From NCBI RefSeq assembly GCF_022698165.1, contig NZ_JALDAY010000006.1, forward strand, positions 558,001 to 622,000: DNA of 64,000 nucleotides, written 5' to 3'. The position numbers and the translations under genes are program-made. The notes below the pieces were generated by a model. The model did not search any database. It was given only the letters and a program-made list of their open reading frames with translations, and had not been told where the DNA came from. Source of the stretch: Streptomyces cylindrosporus (GTDB lineage: Bacteria; Actinomycetota; Actinomycetes; Streptomycetales; Streptomycetaceae). The stretch's first letter is position 1. Each line of letters opens with the position of its first letter. Of the stretch, positions 7,440-15,677 are shown piece by piece.

Positions 7440-8207
7440 ATGGACACTGTGCACTTCACTGCGGAGACGACGTCGGCGGACGGTGTCGTCGAACGCGACT
7501 TCACGATCGGCGAGATCACCGGCGCACTCTGGTCCCCCGCCTCCGGCCCCCAGCGGGCACCCCTGGTGCTGCTCGGCCACGGCGGCGGCAACCACCGCAA
7601 GTCACCGGCCATGGTCGGCCGGGCCCAACGCCTGGTGACCGGCGCCGGTTTCCACGCGGCCTGCATCGACGCGCCCGGGCACGGCGGCCGCCCCCGGACG
7701 GCGTACGACGAGCAGGAGATCGCCGCGATGCAGCGGGCGATGGCGGCGGGTGAGCCCGTCGGCGAGATCGTCGTCCGCTACAACGCCCACCTGGCGGAGC
7801 GGGCGCTGCCCGAGTGGCAGGCGACGCTGGACGCCCTGCAGGGGCTGCCGGAGATCGGGGTCGACGGGCCGGTCGGCTACTTCGGGCTGAACATGGGCAC
7901 CGCGATCGGCGTGCCGTTCGTGGCGGCCGATGCGAGGATCACGGCCGCCGTCTTCGGTCTCCACTGGCCCGATGCCCTGGCGGAGTCGGCGCGGCGGATC
8001 ACCGTCCCGATCGAGTACATGCTCCAGTGGGACGACGAGCACATCCCGCGCGCGGCCGGTCTCGCGCTGTTCGACGCGTTCGCCTCGAAGGAGAAGACGC
8101 TGCACGCCAACGCGGGCACCCACAAGGAACTGCCCAGGTTCGAGGCCGACAAGGCGGTCCACTTCTTCGCCCGCCACCTCGGCAGGGCCCTGGCCGCACA
8201 GGCATGA
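7440..8207 (+). CDS. Alpha/beta-hydrolase fold protein lacking the nucleophile Ser
   Basis: A 255-residue dienelactone-hydrolase-like protein. The oxyanion H-G-G-G-N (47-51) and strand-turn A-P-G-H-G (78-82) are intact, as are a plausible acid (W-D-D-E-H) and a C-terminal His (G-T-H-K-E-L-P). The nucleophile elbow, normally G-x-S-x-G, reads G-L-N-M-G: residue 151 is Asn (codon AAC, 7890-7892), one transition from the AGC Ser codon. Without Ser the classical hydrolysis mechanism should fail, so this is either an inactivated enzyme, a non-catalytic binder or a sequencing error. A GAAAGG ribosome site precedes the ATG. No signal peptide, so cytoplasmic. The GNAT gene follows 66 bp later on the same strand. 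Confidence 0.8.
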   Translation: MDTVHFTAETTSADGVVERDFTIGEITGALWSPASGPQRAPLVLLGHGGGNHRKSPAMVGRAQRLVTGAGFHAACIDAPGHGGRPRTAYDEQEIAAMQRAMAAGEPVGEIVVRYNAHLAERALPEWQATLDALQGLPEIGVDGPVGYFGLNMGTAIGVPFVAADARITAAVFGLHWPDALAESARRITVPIEYMLQWDDEHIPRAAGLALFDAFASKEKTLHANAGTHKELPRFEADKAVHFFARHLGRALAAQA

Positions 8208-8273
8208 CCCGACGGGCGTCGGCGGCCGGCCCTCGGTCGGCCGCCGGGCGCCGCGACGGCATACCCTCGCCCG

Positions 8274-8843
8274 ATGGAGAAGATCACCGCACGCCTGACG
8301 GCAGCCGCCACGCCGTCGGCCCCCGCGCTCGTACTGCGCCCCTGGACGCCCGCGGACGCCGCCGCCCTGGTCGCGCTGGACTGGGACGACGCCCTGCGGC
8401 GGTGGACGACCGCGACCACGGACGACGAGGCGAGCGCGACACGGTGGATCGGGATCCAGCAGGAGGGGTGGGAGGCGGGACACCGCTTCGCGTTCGCCGT
8501 CGTCGAGTCCCCGTCCGGGGACACCGAGGGGCGGCTGGCCGGTCACATGGTCCTCAAGATCGTCACGCCGGGCATCGCGTCCGCCGAGGTCGGTTACTGG
8601 ACCGCAGCCCACGCGCGCGGTCGCGGAGTGGCGCCGCGAGCCCTGGAGGCGCTGACGGAGTGGGCGTTCACCGCCTTCCCCGGTGAGGAACTGACGCGCC
8701 TCGAACTCCTGCACCAGGAGGACAACACGGCGTCCTGCCGGGTCGCGGAGAAGACGCGGTACGCACTGGCCTCGATCCTCCCCGCGTCGCCACCCGCCCA
8801 CCCTCACGCCGGGCACGTGCACGTACGGACGCGCGAGATCTGA
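8274..8843 (+). CDS. GNAT-family N-acetyltransferase (RimJ/RimL type)
   Basis: A 189-residue cytoplasmic acetyltransferase that would move acetyl from acetyl-CoA to an amine on a protein terminus or small molecule. Motif A is clear, with the pyrophosphate-binding loop R-G-R-G-V-A-P-R-A-L (about residues 113-122) after the beta-4 strand A-E-V-G-Y-W. Motif B shows N-T-A-S-C-R-V-A-E-K, where family members usually have N-x-x-S-x-x-V-A-E-K-x-G-F. The terminal 25 residues are Pro/His-rich and atypical. It follows the hydrolase on the same strand but the 66-bp gap leaves coupling uncertain. The substrate cannot be deduced. Confidence 0.82.
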   Translation: MEKITARLTAAATPSAPALVLRPWTPADAAALVALDWDDALRRWTTATTDDEASATRWIGIQQEGWEAGHRFAFAVVESPSGDTEGRLAGHMVLKIVTPGIASAEVGYWTAAHARGRGVAPRALEALTEWAFTAFPGEELTRLELLHQEDNTASCRVAEKTRYALASILPASPPAHPHAGHVHVRTREI

Positions 8844-8927
8844 TCCACTGACGGCGATCGGAAGGCTCAGGGGCAGGGCGTCCCGGCGGGCGGACACAGA
8901 GGGACGGCACCCACCAGGACTCAGAGC

Positions 8928-10847
8928 TCAGCGATAGCAGGTGGTGACGCCCGGGTGCCAGCGGCAAACGAGCCCGGCGAAGCCGCCGTTCGCGACGACC
9001 TCGACGTCGAACTTGTCGCCGCCGCGCAGGACTTGGCGGTCCTGGACGAGTCCGTCCGCGCCGTCGCGAATGGTCTCGACGAGCCAGCGCCCGGATCCGA
9101 CGGTCAGCGGAACCTCGGCCGTGTGGGCCGCGCCGGAGTACACCCCGCCCAGGAACCAGCGGTCCCCGCTGCGGCGCGCGAGCACAGCCTCCTGCCCGGG
9201 GGCTCCGGCGAGCAGCCGGGTGTCGTCCCAGGCCGCGGGGACCTGGTCGAGGAAGGCGCGGGCCAGTGGCCGGGCGTCGTACGACTCGGGTGTGCCCGCG
9301 AACATCTGCAGGCCCGACTCGTAGGCGACGGTGAGGCCGACCTCGGCCGCGTCGGAGTTGGGGCGCAGGCCGACGCGCTGGAAGGCGCCGGGGGTGAAGT
9401 CCATGGAGCCGATGACATTGCGGGTGAAGGGCAGTGTGGTGAGGTGGGCGGCGGTGTTGGTGCGCTTCTCCTCGCCGCCGACGCCCTCCAGGGTCATCAC
9501 CTGCGGCCAGGTGCGCTGGATGCCCTTGGGAATGGTCGAGCCGTGGAAGTCGATCATCAGGTGGTGGGCGGCGGTGTCCTTCAGAATGGCGTCGTACCAC
9601 TGGAGCATGGACTGGGCCTCGGAGTTCATGAAATCGATCTTGACGCCCTTGACGCCCCAGCGTTCCAGGGTGGGCAGCCACTGGGCGCGTTCCTCGGGTG
9701 TGTCGAGGTCGCGCTGGTGGATCCAGACGACGATGCCGACGCCCTTGGCCCTTGCGTAGTCGACGAGTTGGGGCATCCAGCTGTCGGTCTGCCAGTTGGG
9801 GTCGGTGGTGTCCCACGCGTCGCTCTTGAAGTACCAGCCCGCGTCGACGGCCTCGTAGGGCCAGCCGCGCTCGGCCGCGTAGTCGACGTAGGCCTTCTGT
9901 GCCGTGAGGCTCTGGCCGGCCTCCCTGCCTCCGGCGAGCCAGGTCCACAGCACGGTGCCGGGCCGGATCCAGGAGGGGTCGCGGACCTGGGAGGCCGGGG
10001 CGAGGTCGTCGGTGAAGGTGGAGCGGGTGACGGTGGCGAGGTCTCCGGTGACCATGGCCCGCCAGGGGGTGGCTAGCCGGCCGTCCGTGTGGACCGCCTC
10101 GTCGGCGAGCTTGATGCGGTAGGTGCCGGTGCCCTGGTCGTGGGCGAGGCGTGCGCCGGAGTAGGCGCCGGTGAGGTCGGACTCGGCGAGCAGGGTGTAG
10201 CCGCCGTCGGTGGCGAACAGCGCCTGGTCGGAGTACTCACCGGTGGGGGCGGTCGCGGCGGTGTACTGGCTGAACTGGCCCTCGTTGTCGGCCCGGTAGG
10301 TGCCGAGCCAGGTGCTCGCGTCCGGCGGCAGGTTGAACGCGGAGGTCTCGCCGAGCACGTCGCCGTACCCGCCGGTGGGAAGGACGTAGCGGTAGGCGAC
10401 GCCGTCGGCGGAGGCGCGGACGACGAGGTCGAGCTGGGCGCCGGCTGCCGTGGCGAACGACAACCGGGTCTCGTTCATGCGGACTTGGCGGTACAGCCGC
10501 TTGCCGGACTTCGTCCGGTAGCGCTCCTCGACGAGCCGGTCCCTGCGGTGCAGGAAGTGCAAGTCTTTGGAGAGGTCGGCCTGTTGGGTGACGATTCCGA
10601 CCGGCGAGGGCTCGATGACGGTACGGCCGCCGCGGGACACGGAGAGGCTCAGTGCGCCGGTGCTGTCGTCGAGGGAGATCCGTGCGAGCGGTTCGTGGGC
10701 GGCCGCGGTGCGCTCGGGGCCGGAGACCGACCAGGCGTGTTCGGGGGACGGGGTGTCCTGGCCGGCCCGTGCGGGCGCGGTCGTGCAGAGTGTGGCCGCC
10801 AGGCCGGCGCAGAGCGCGGCGACCGCGGTCCTGATCGGAACCGCCAT
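8928..10847 (-). CDS. Secreted glycoside hydrolase family 97
   Basis: A 639-residue exported enzyme with a Sec signal peptide (hydrophobic core to about residue 28, A-P-A-R-A). The N-terminal beta-sandwich is followed by a TIM barrel (W-T-W-L-A, V-D-A-G-W-Y-F, G-I-V-V-W-I-H) and a C-terminal all-beta domain, the GH97 order. G-V-K-I-D-F-M near residue 405 places Asp at the nucleophile position of the retaining subgroup, whose characterised members are alpha-galactosidases; L-E-G-V-G-G-E-E probably holds the acid/base. It would release alpha-linked sugar from oligosaccharides outside the cell. No sugar transporter is adjacent. A palindromic operator lies 43 bp upstream of the start, suggesting repression by a GntR-like regulator encoded elsewhere. 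Confidence 0.88.
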   Translation of the reverse strand: MAVPIRTAVAALCAGLAATLCTTAPARAGQDTPSPEHAWSVSGPERTAAAHEPLARISLDDSTGALSLSVSRGGRTVIEPSPVGIVTQQADLSKDLHFLHRRDRLVEERYRTKSGKRLYRQVRMNETRLSFATAAGAQLDLVVRASADGVAYRYVLPTGGYGDVLGETSAFNLPPDASTWLGTYRADNEGQFSQYTAATAPTGEYSDQALFATDGGYTLLAESDLTGAYSGARLAHDQGTGTYRIKLADEAVHTDGRLATPWRAMVTGDLATVTRSTFTDDLAPASQVRDPSWIRPGTVLWTWLAGGREAGQSLTAQKAYVDYAAERGWPYEAVDAGWYFKSDAWDTTDPNWQTDSWMPQLVDYARAKGVGIVVWIHQRDLDTPEERAQWLPTLERWGVKGVKIDFMNSEAQSMLQWYDAILKDTAAHHLMIDFHGSTIPKGIQRTWPQVMTLEGVGGEEKRTNTAAHLTTLPFTRNVIGSMDFTPGAFQRVGLRPNSDAAEVGLTVAYESGLQMFAGTPESYDARPLARAFLDQVPAAWDDTRLLAGAPGQEAVLARRSGDRWFLGGVYSGAAHTAEVPLTVGSGRWLVETIRDGADGLVQDRQVLRGGDKFDVEVVANGGFAGLVCRWHPGVTTCYR

Positions 10848-10889
10848 GTGAAGCCTCCCGTGTTGACGTGCCGAACCGGACGGATCATC

Positions 10890-10906
10890 GATACATCGGG
10901 TGTATC
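10890..10906. promoter_or_regulatory. Palindromic operator upstream of GH97 gene
   Basis: GATACA-N5-TGTATC, a perfect 6-bp inverted repeat (centre 10898) in the 193-bp region between the divergent GH97 gene and the SGNH pseudogene. A related half site, CCGATGTATT, lies at 10983-10992. The form is typical of GntR-type dimer operators; the binding protein is not in this window. Nothing else gene-like was seen in 10848-11040. Confidence 0.5.
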
Positions 10907-11040
10907 CGGGAACCTAGAGACCCCTTGCAAGCCTGTCAACAGTCCTGAAGTCACCTGAATCACGCCCGACTCCTTGACTCCTCCGATGTATTAGGGGTTC
11001 TCTGCGTTCCTTTCGACTCCCCTCCGGAAGGACGGCTCGC

Positions 11041-11987
11041 ATGGGCAAGGTCTCGCTCCGGCACTTACTCGCGGCACTCGCGGCGGCGCTGCCCCTGGCG
11101 TTCGCGCCCCTGCCCGCGAGTGCCGCTCCGCCCGGCGGTCACTCCCCTCACTGGACCGCGTCTCCAACCGTCTCGGCACGGCCCCGCTCCAACTGGGTGC
11201 CGCGACGGTCGCGTTGCAGCGGCCGGGCGCCCCGAAGAGCCCCGACTCCGCGCCGGACACCCTCCGTTCGGTCGCCCTCCACGGCGCCGCGTCCGTCGTG
11301 GTCCCCGTCGGCGAGGACGCGGTGAGCGATCCGGTGCCCCTGCGGGTGCCCACCGACGCCAACCTCCTGGTCGGCCTGTACACATCGGCCGACTCGGACC
11401 CTGCGACGTACCACCGCTCCGCCCTGCAGACCTCGTTCATCGCGCCGGACGGCGACCGCACGGCCGACGCGGACGGCACGTCGTACACCACGACGACCGG
11501 CTCCTGGTACTACCTGACCGGCGTCGACGTGCTGCACGCACCGGCCGCGGGCAGCGTCGTCGCGCTCGGCGACTCGATCACGGACGGCTCCGGCTCGACG
11601 GCGAGCGCGGGCGTCAACGACATCAAGGGCAGCCCCAACCAGACCGACCCCGCCGCCTTCGAGGCCGCGTTCCGCGAGATCGTGACCCGGGCGCACGCCC
11701 ACGGCATCCGCGTGATCGGCGGCACGATCACGCCGTACGGCGGCAACCGCGGCTGGAGTACGGCACGCGAGGCGGTACGGCAGTACGTCAACGACCTGAT
11801 CCGGTACGGCGGGATCTTCGACACGGTGACGGACTTCGACGCCGTCGTGCGCGACCCCGCCGCCCCCGACCGGATCCTCCCGGCGCACGACTCCGGGGAC
11901 CATCTGCACTTCAACGACATCAGCCTCCAGGCGATGGCCGACGCGGCCGGCCTCACCTTGCTCATCGGAAACGGCAGCACGCGATGA
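11041..11987 (+). pseudogene. Decayed secreted SGNH/GDSL lipase
   Basis: A good ribosome site (GGAAGG) and a Sec signal peptide (first 29 residues, ending A-S-A-A-P) open this gene in one frame, but from about 11151 the family sequence (S-N-R-L-G-T-A-P) continues in another frame, with roughly 30 family residues missing at the junction. Further on, block I (L-G-D-S-I-T-D-G-S-G-S-T) runs directly into G-V-N-D-I-K-G: the roughly 55-60 residues that normally separate these blocks, including block II Gly, are deleted in frame. The His block G-D-H-L-H-F-N-D is intact. Intact relatives are exported lipases/esterases. One frameshift deletion plus one internal deletion make function very unlikely. 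Confidence 0.78.
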
Positions 11988-11991
11988 ACAG

Positions 11992-12257
11992 ATGAACCGG
12001 AGAGCGGTCTTGCGTGCCGGGGCGGGTCTGCCGGCGGGCGGCGCCGCGCTCGCACCGCCGCGGGCCCGCCACAGCACGGGCGACCACATGTGGGACGCCG
12101 ACGTGTACCTCCCGTCCGGCACCGACAACGCGTACGACAGCTGGTTCAACGTCGAGGTTCCAGGCTTCCGGCCCGTGCCGGGAACCCGGACGCCTGGGTG
12201 AACGTTTTCCGGACAACCCCACCATGGGCGAACCACGAGACACACCAGGGCGGCGGC
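11992..12257 (+). pseudogene. Stub of a Tat-exported protein
   Basis: The frame opening at 11992 has a twin-Arg-like leader (M-N-R-R-A-V-L-R-A, then Ala/Gly-rich) and 69 residues ending at 12201. The text appears to continue in the next frame as G-N-P-D-A-W-V-N-V-F-R up to the TerD gene start, implying a frameshift near 12180 and loss of the rest. I cannot name the family. It follows the SGNH pseudogene directly, so 11.04-12.26 kb is one continuous decayed patch. Confidence 0.4.
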
Positions 12258-13658
12258 ATGAGCGAGTTGGTCCCCGGGGGCAACATGCCCCTTCCGGCCG
12301 GCGCCGTGACCGTCCGGGTGCCCGGTCCCTTCGACGTGTCCGCGCTGATCACGGACGACGGGGGCAGGGTCCGGGGCGACGCCGACTTCGTGTTCTACAA
12401 CCAGCCGTCGGCCCCGGGTGCTCGTCTCGACGGCGACGCGCTCACCGTCGACCCGCCGAGACTGCGCCCGGGGGCCACCCGGATCACAATCGCCGTCAGC
12501 CCCGCCGACCCCGGCACTCCCCTGGGCCGGCTGCCCGCGCCCACGCTCCAGGTCACCGGCGCGGGCGGCCGCTCCCTCGCCCGGTTCGCCCCACCGCGTC
12601 CGCAGCAGGAGACGGTGCTGCTGCTCGCGGAGATCTACCGGCGGGGCGGCGGCTGGAAGCTGCGGGCCCTGGGGCAGGGGTACGCGGACGGACTCGCCGG
12701 TATAGCGAGGGACTTCGGCGTGGATGTCGTCGACGACGGAGCCGGGACACCAGCGCCAACGGCAACGCATGGGACCCCCACTGCACGCCCCGTCATCCCG
12801 GAGCAGCGAACACCCGGGTTCGCGGCGGCCCCCACCCTCCCTGCGGCCCCGCCGCCACCCGCGTTCCGGCCTCTCGCCGCCGACGACGGATTCCTCACCC
12901 TGGTCAACTCCGCTCGCGCCAGGGCCGGTTCCGCGCCCGTCTCGCTCGACGCCCGCCTCATGACCGCCGCCCACGCGCACGCCGGCGCCATGGCATCGGC
13001 GGGCCGACTCGGCGTCGAGGGCCCGGACGGCGTCTCCGTCCACCAGCGGGTCACGGCCGCCGGATACACGTACATCACCGTCGGCGAGCACCTGGTCTCC
13101 GGCCCGCGCACGCCCACCGAGTTCGTGGAGTACTGCGTCCGCAACGAGCAGTCCCGCCGCACCCTGCACGACCCGGCCTTCACGCACGCCGGCATAGGGC
13201 ATGTCGCCGACAGTCGCTCCGGTGACGTCTACTGGACGGCCCTGTGGGCCACCCCCTTCAGCCCCGCCGCTCTGGCCCGGACCGCCGCCGCGGTAGTCGA
13301 CCTCACGAACAGGGAGCGCGCCAGGGCGGCCGGCCTGCCTCCGCTGGCCGTCGACCCGTTGCTCACCACCGCCGCGCAGGCGCACAGCGCCGACATGGTG
13401 GCCCGCGACTTCTACTCCCACACCTCCCCGGAGGGCAGCCGGCCATGGGACCGGGCGGCCGCCGCCGGATCCACCCGCCGCTCGATCGGCGAGAACATAG
13501 CCTGTGGCCAGCGCTCCCCCGCCGAGGTCGTGGAGGGCTGGATGAACAGCCCCGGCCACCGCGCCAACATCCTCAAGCCCGACTTCACCCACATCGGCGT
13601 CGGTTTCGCGGGCGGCGGCCGGTCGGGCACGTACTGGACCCAGCTCTTCGGCGCCTGA
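12258..13658 (+). CDS. TerD-domain protein fused to two CAP domains
   Basis: 466 residues. Start chosen at M-S-E-L-V-P-G-G-N, the usual TerD opening, with a G-rich ribosome site. Residues 1-170 form a TerD (tellurite/stress, Ca-binding beta) domain: D-F-V-F-Y-N-Q-P, L-L-L-A-E-I-Y-R-R-G-G-G-W-K, G-Q-G-Y-A-D-G-L. After a Pro/Ala linker come two CAP/SCP domains. The first (about 210-335) is degenerate; the second (about 345-466) is canonical, with S-H-T-S-P-E-G, G-E-N-I-A-C-G and G-H-R-A-N-I-L-K. CAP domains are usually extracellular, whereas no signal peptide is seen here, so localisation is open. It is followed by an AIM24 gene on the same strand; both families recur in Streptomyces stress loci. 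Confidence 0.85.
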   Translation: MSELVPGGNMPLPAGAVTVRVPGPFDVSALITDDGGRVRGDADFVFYNQPSAPGARLDGDALTVDPPRLRPGATRITIAVSPADPGTPLGRLPAPTLQVTGAGGRSLARFAPPRPQQETVLLLAEIYRRGGGWKLRALGQGYADGLAGIARDFGVDVVDDGAGTPAPTATHGTPTARPVIPEQRTPGFAAAPTLPAAPPPPAFRPLAADDGFLTLVNSARARAGSAPVSLDARLMTAAHAHAGAMASAGRLGVEGPDGVSVHQRVTAAGYTYITVGEHLVSGPRTPTEFVEYCVRNEQSRRTLHDPAFTHAGIGHVADSRSGDVYWTALWATPFSPAALARTAAAVVDLTNRERARAAGLPPLAVDPLLTTAAQAHSADMVARDFYSHTSPEGSRPWDRAAAAGSTRRSIGENIACGQRSPAEVVEGWMNSPGHRANILKPDFTHIGVGFAGGGRSGTYWTQLFGA

Positions 13659-13695
13659 CCACAGGACCCGACCACAGGACCTGACCGCAGCACAA
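13657..13695. repeat. Three 13-bp direct repeats after the TerD-CAP gene
   Basis: gaccacaggaccc (13657-13669), gaccacaggacct (13670-13682) and gaccgcagcacaa (13683-13695): two near-identical copies and one diverged copy starting in the TerD-CAP stop codon. Probably slippage; no hairpin is formed. Confidence 0.6.
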
Positions 13696-13769
13696 TCACC
13701 GGACGGCCCCGACGACCGCCCCGGTCCGCGATCTTGGCGGAATGACATCGTCCGGGCCAGGATGCCCGC

Positions 13770-14447
13770 ATGAAGGGATCCCTCTTTTCCAGTGAGCACA
13801 TGGTCCAGCCGGCCGCGCAGGCGGGCATGACCGTAGAGAACGCCAAGTGCATCAAGTACGCGGTGAACGGCGAGATGCTCGCCCGCCAGGGCGCGATGAT
13901 CGCCTACCGCGGCAACCTCCAGTTCGAGCGCAAGGGCCAGGGCATGGGCGGCATGCTCAAGCGCGCGGTCACCGGGGAGGGTCTCCCGCTCATGACGGTG
14001 CGCGGGCAGGGCGAGGCCTGGTTCGCGCACGAGGCGCAGAACTGTTTCATCGTCGACGTCGACCCGGGCGACGAGTTCACCGTCAACGGCCGCAACGTGC
14101 TGTGTTTCGACGCCTCGTTGTCGTACCGGATCGCCACCGTCAAGGGCGCCGGCATCGCGGGCGGCGGCCTGTTCAACAGTGTCTTCACCGGGCAGGGCCG
14201 GCTGGGGCTGGTCTGCGAGGGCAACCCGCTGGTCATCCCGGTCTCGCCGCAGTATCCGGTGTACGTCGACACGGACGCGGTGGTGGGCTGGACGGCGGGC
14301 CTGCAGACCTCGCTGCACCGCTCGCAGTCCATCGGCTCGATGCTGCGCGGCGGTTCCGGAGAGGCCGTGCAGCTGATGCTGCAGGGTGAGGGCTATGTCG
14401 TGGTCCGGCCGAGCGAGGCGACCCCGCAGAAGGCGCAGCAGCACTGA
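13770..14447 (+). CDS. AIM24 family protein
   Basis: 225 residues of the AIM24 (TIGR00266/DUF124) beta-prism fold. Characteristic features are the N-terminal block Y-A-V-N-G-E-M-L-A-R-Q-G-A-M-I-A-Y-R-G, the Gly-rich centre (G-Q-G-M-G-G-M-L-K-R) and repeated G-x-G-L/N-x-x turns (A-G-G-G-L-F-N-S, G-Q-G-R-L-G-L). No signal or membrane segment, so cytoplasmic or membrane-peripheral. The biochemical role of bacterial members is unknown; in yeast the name-giving protein is mitochondrial. It lies 111 bp after the TerD-CAP gene and is followed by a strong hairpin terminator, so the two may be one transcription unit. Confidence 0.85.
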   Translation: MKGSLFSSEHMVQPAAQAGMTVENAKCIKYAVNGEMLARQGAMIAYRGNLQFERKGQGMGGMLKRAVTGEGLPLMTVRGQGEAWFAHEAQNCFIVDVDPGDEFTVNGRNVLCFDASLSYRIATVKGAGIAGGGLFNSVFTGQGRLGLVCEGNPLVIPVSPQYPVYVDTDAVVGWTAGLQTSLHRSQSIGSMLRGGSGEAVQLMLQGEGYVVVRPSEATPQKAQQH

Positions 14448-14520
14448 GCCCCAGCAAGTGATCTGCACCTCACGCGCAACCTCTCGACCGCTCATGACGT
14501 CTTGACCGGCAACAGGTGAC

Positions 14521-14547
14521 GCCCTGGCCCCCGCAAGGGGTCAGGGC
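14521..14547 (+). terminator. Rho-independent-type hairpin after AIM24 gene
   Basis: Arms 14521-14531 and 14537-14547 pair over 11 bp with one mismatch around a 5-base loop, followed by caaatttt. It separates the AIM24 gene from the iteron-controlled TPR operon. Confidence 0.6.
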
Positions 14548-14561
14548 CAAATTTTCGACGC

Positions 14562-14626
14562 TCTATACACACTATGTATACACAGGACGCATACTCCCCA
14601 TGTATACACGGGGTGTATACCGACCG
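14562..14626 (+). promoter_or_regulatory. Five 13-bp iterons in front of the TPR gene
   Basis: Five head-to-tail units of exactly 13 bp begin at 14562, 14575, 14588, 14601 and 14614, with core TGTATACAC: tctatacac, tgtatacac, cgcatactc, tgtatacac, tgtataccg. Units 2 and 4 are identical over nine bases, units 1 and 5 differ by one or two, and unit 3 is weakest. The cores also form perfect inverted pairs (GTATACAC-GGG-GTGTATAC at 14602-14620; TATACA-N5-TGTATA at 14564-14580). The array ends 10 bases before the TPR start codon, covering the promoter or leader, so cooperative binding of a repressor seems likely. The protein that binds it is not evident. Confidence 0.7.
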
Positions 14627-14636
14627 AAAGGGATGC

Positions 14637-15677
14637 ATGTACGGCAAGGCATTCGCCCCGGAGTACCAGGGCGCCCTCACCACCCTGTCCGTCAACTCGT
14701 CGCTCACCGACGTACTCGCCGCCGGGACAAGGGAGTTGAAGGCGGCCGAACGGGCCGGCCGGCACGGTGAGGCGGCGCGGTCCGGGCTCGCGGTCGCCGA
14801 GGCGCACCGCCGGCTGGGGCAGATAGGGGACGCCGACCGGGCGTGGAAGGCGAGCTACCGCGCGGCCCGGGCGGCCGGCGACACGGCGGCGATGGCCTGG
14901 GCGCTGTGGAGCGGCGGCACCCTGGCCCGGCAGCGGGGCGCCTTCCCGCTGGCCCGGCGGCTGCTGGGGCTCGCCGCCGAGCTCGGCGAGCTGGGCGGCG
15001 ACGTCGTCGTGCGCGGCTACTCGCTCGCGGGCCTCGCCGAGACCGGCCGGATCCAGGGCGACTACGAGGCCGTCGCCAGGCTGCACGAACAGCTGCTGGC
15101 CGAGGCCCGGCGGCGCGGCGAGGCACGGCACACGGTGTGGGCGCTGGAGGGGATCGCGCAGATCCACCGCAACACCGGCCGCTACGACACGGCGTACGCG
15201 CTGTTCGAGGAGGCGGCCGAGATCGCCGCGCGGGCCGAGGACCGGCGCGGTCACGCCTGGGCCCTGCGCGGCCTCGCCGACGTGGTCTCGGTTCGGGACG
15301 GCGACACCGCTCGGGCGCTGGCGCTGCTGTCCGAGGCGGAGACGGCCTGCCGGGCGATGAAGCTGTCCAGCGCGCTCGCCTACAACCACAAGATGCGCGG
15401 CAACGTCCTGTACCGGGCCGGGCGTTACACCGAGGCCCGCGACCTCTACGAGCAGGCACTGGCGGAGTTCCGGGCGATGCGCGAGCCGCGCGGCGAGGCC
15501 CTGTCGCGGCTCGGGCTGGCCAAGGCACTGGCCCGGCTGGGCCGCGACCGAGCCGAGACGGCGGCCGAACTCGACGAGCTGGCCCACGAGTTGGACCGGA
15601 TCGGACTGCGGCATGCGCGGGAGATGGTGGCGCGGGCCCAGGAGGAGCTCGGCCTCGCGGCGGAGGTCGTACGGTGA
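14637..15677 (+). CDS. Tetratricopeptide-repeat protein
   Basis: About 346 residues starting at M-Y-G-K-A-F, preceded by GAAAGGG. An N-terminal 30-residue segment leads into seven to eight TPR helices pairs: A-A-R-S-G-L-A-V-A-E-A-H-R-R-L-G, A-W-A-L-W-S-G-G-T-L-A-R-Q-R-G, A-L-E-G-I-A-Q-I-H-R-N-T-G-R-Y-D, G-N-V-L-Y-R-A-G-R-Y-T-E-A-R. No enzyme or DNA-binding motif. TPR proteins act as protein-interaction scaffolds. Its stop codon overlaps the GTG start of the polyprenyl synthase (GTGA), so the two are translationally coupled and likely interact or act together. The 13-bp iteron array directly upstream implies tight transcriptional control. Confidence 0.82.
   Translation: MYGKAFAPEYQGALTTLSVNSSLTDVLAAGTRELKAAERAGRHGEAARSGLAVAEAHRRLGQIGDADRAWKASYRAARAAGDTAAMAWALWSGGTLARQRGAFPLARRLLGLAAELGELGGDVVVRGYSLAGLAETGRIQGDYEAVARLHEQLLAEARRRGEARHTVWALEGIAQIHRNTGRYDTAYALFEEAAEIAARAEDRRGHAWALRGLADVVSVRDGDTARALALLSEAETACRAMKLSSALAYNHKMRGNVLYRAGRYTEARDLYEQALAEFRAMREPRGEALSRLGLAKALARLGRDRAETAAELDELAHELDRIGLRHAREMVARAQEELGLAAEVVR

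Noticed and set aside
11148..14495. Very long open frame on the minus strand opposite the SGNH, TerD-CAP and AIM24 genes
   Set aside because: It is an antisense by-product of high GC codon bias; its translation is Arg/Gly/Val-rich with no domain, while the plus strand holds recognised families.
14562..14626. 13-bp repeats as a plasmid-type replication origin
   Set aside because: No replication-initiator gene or AT-rich melting region is adjacent; the position at a start codon fits gene regulation better.
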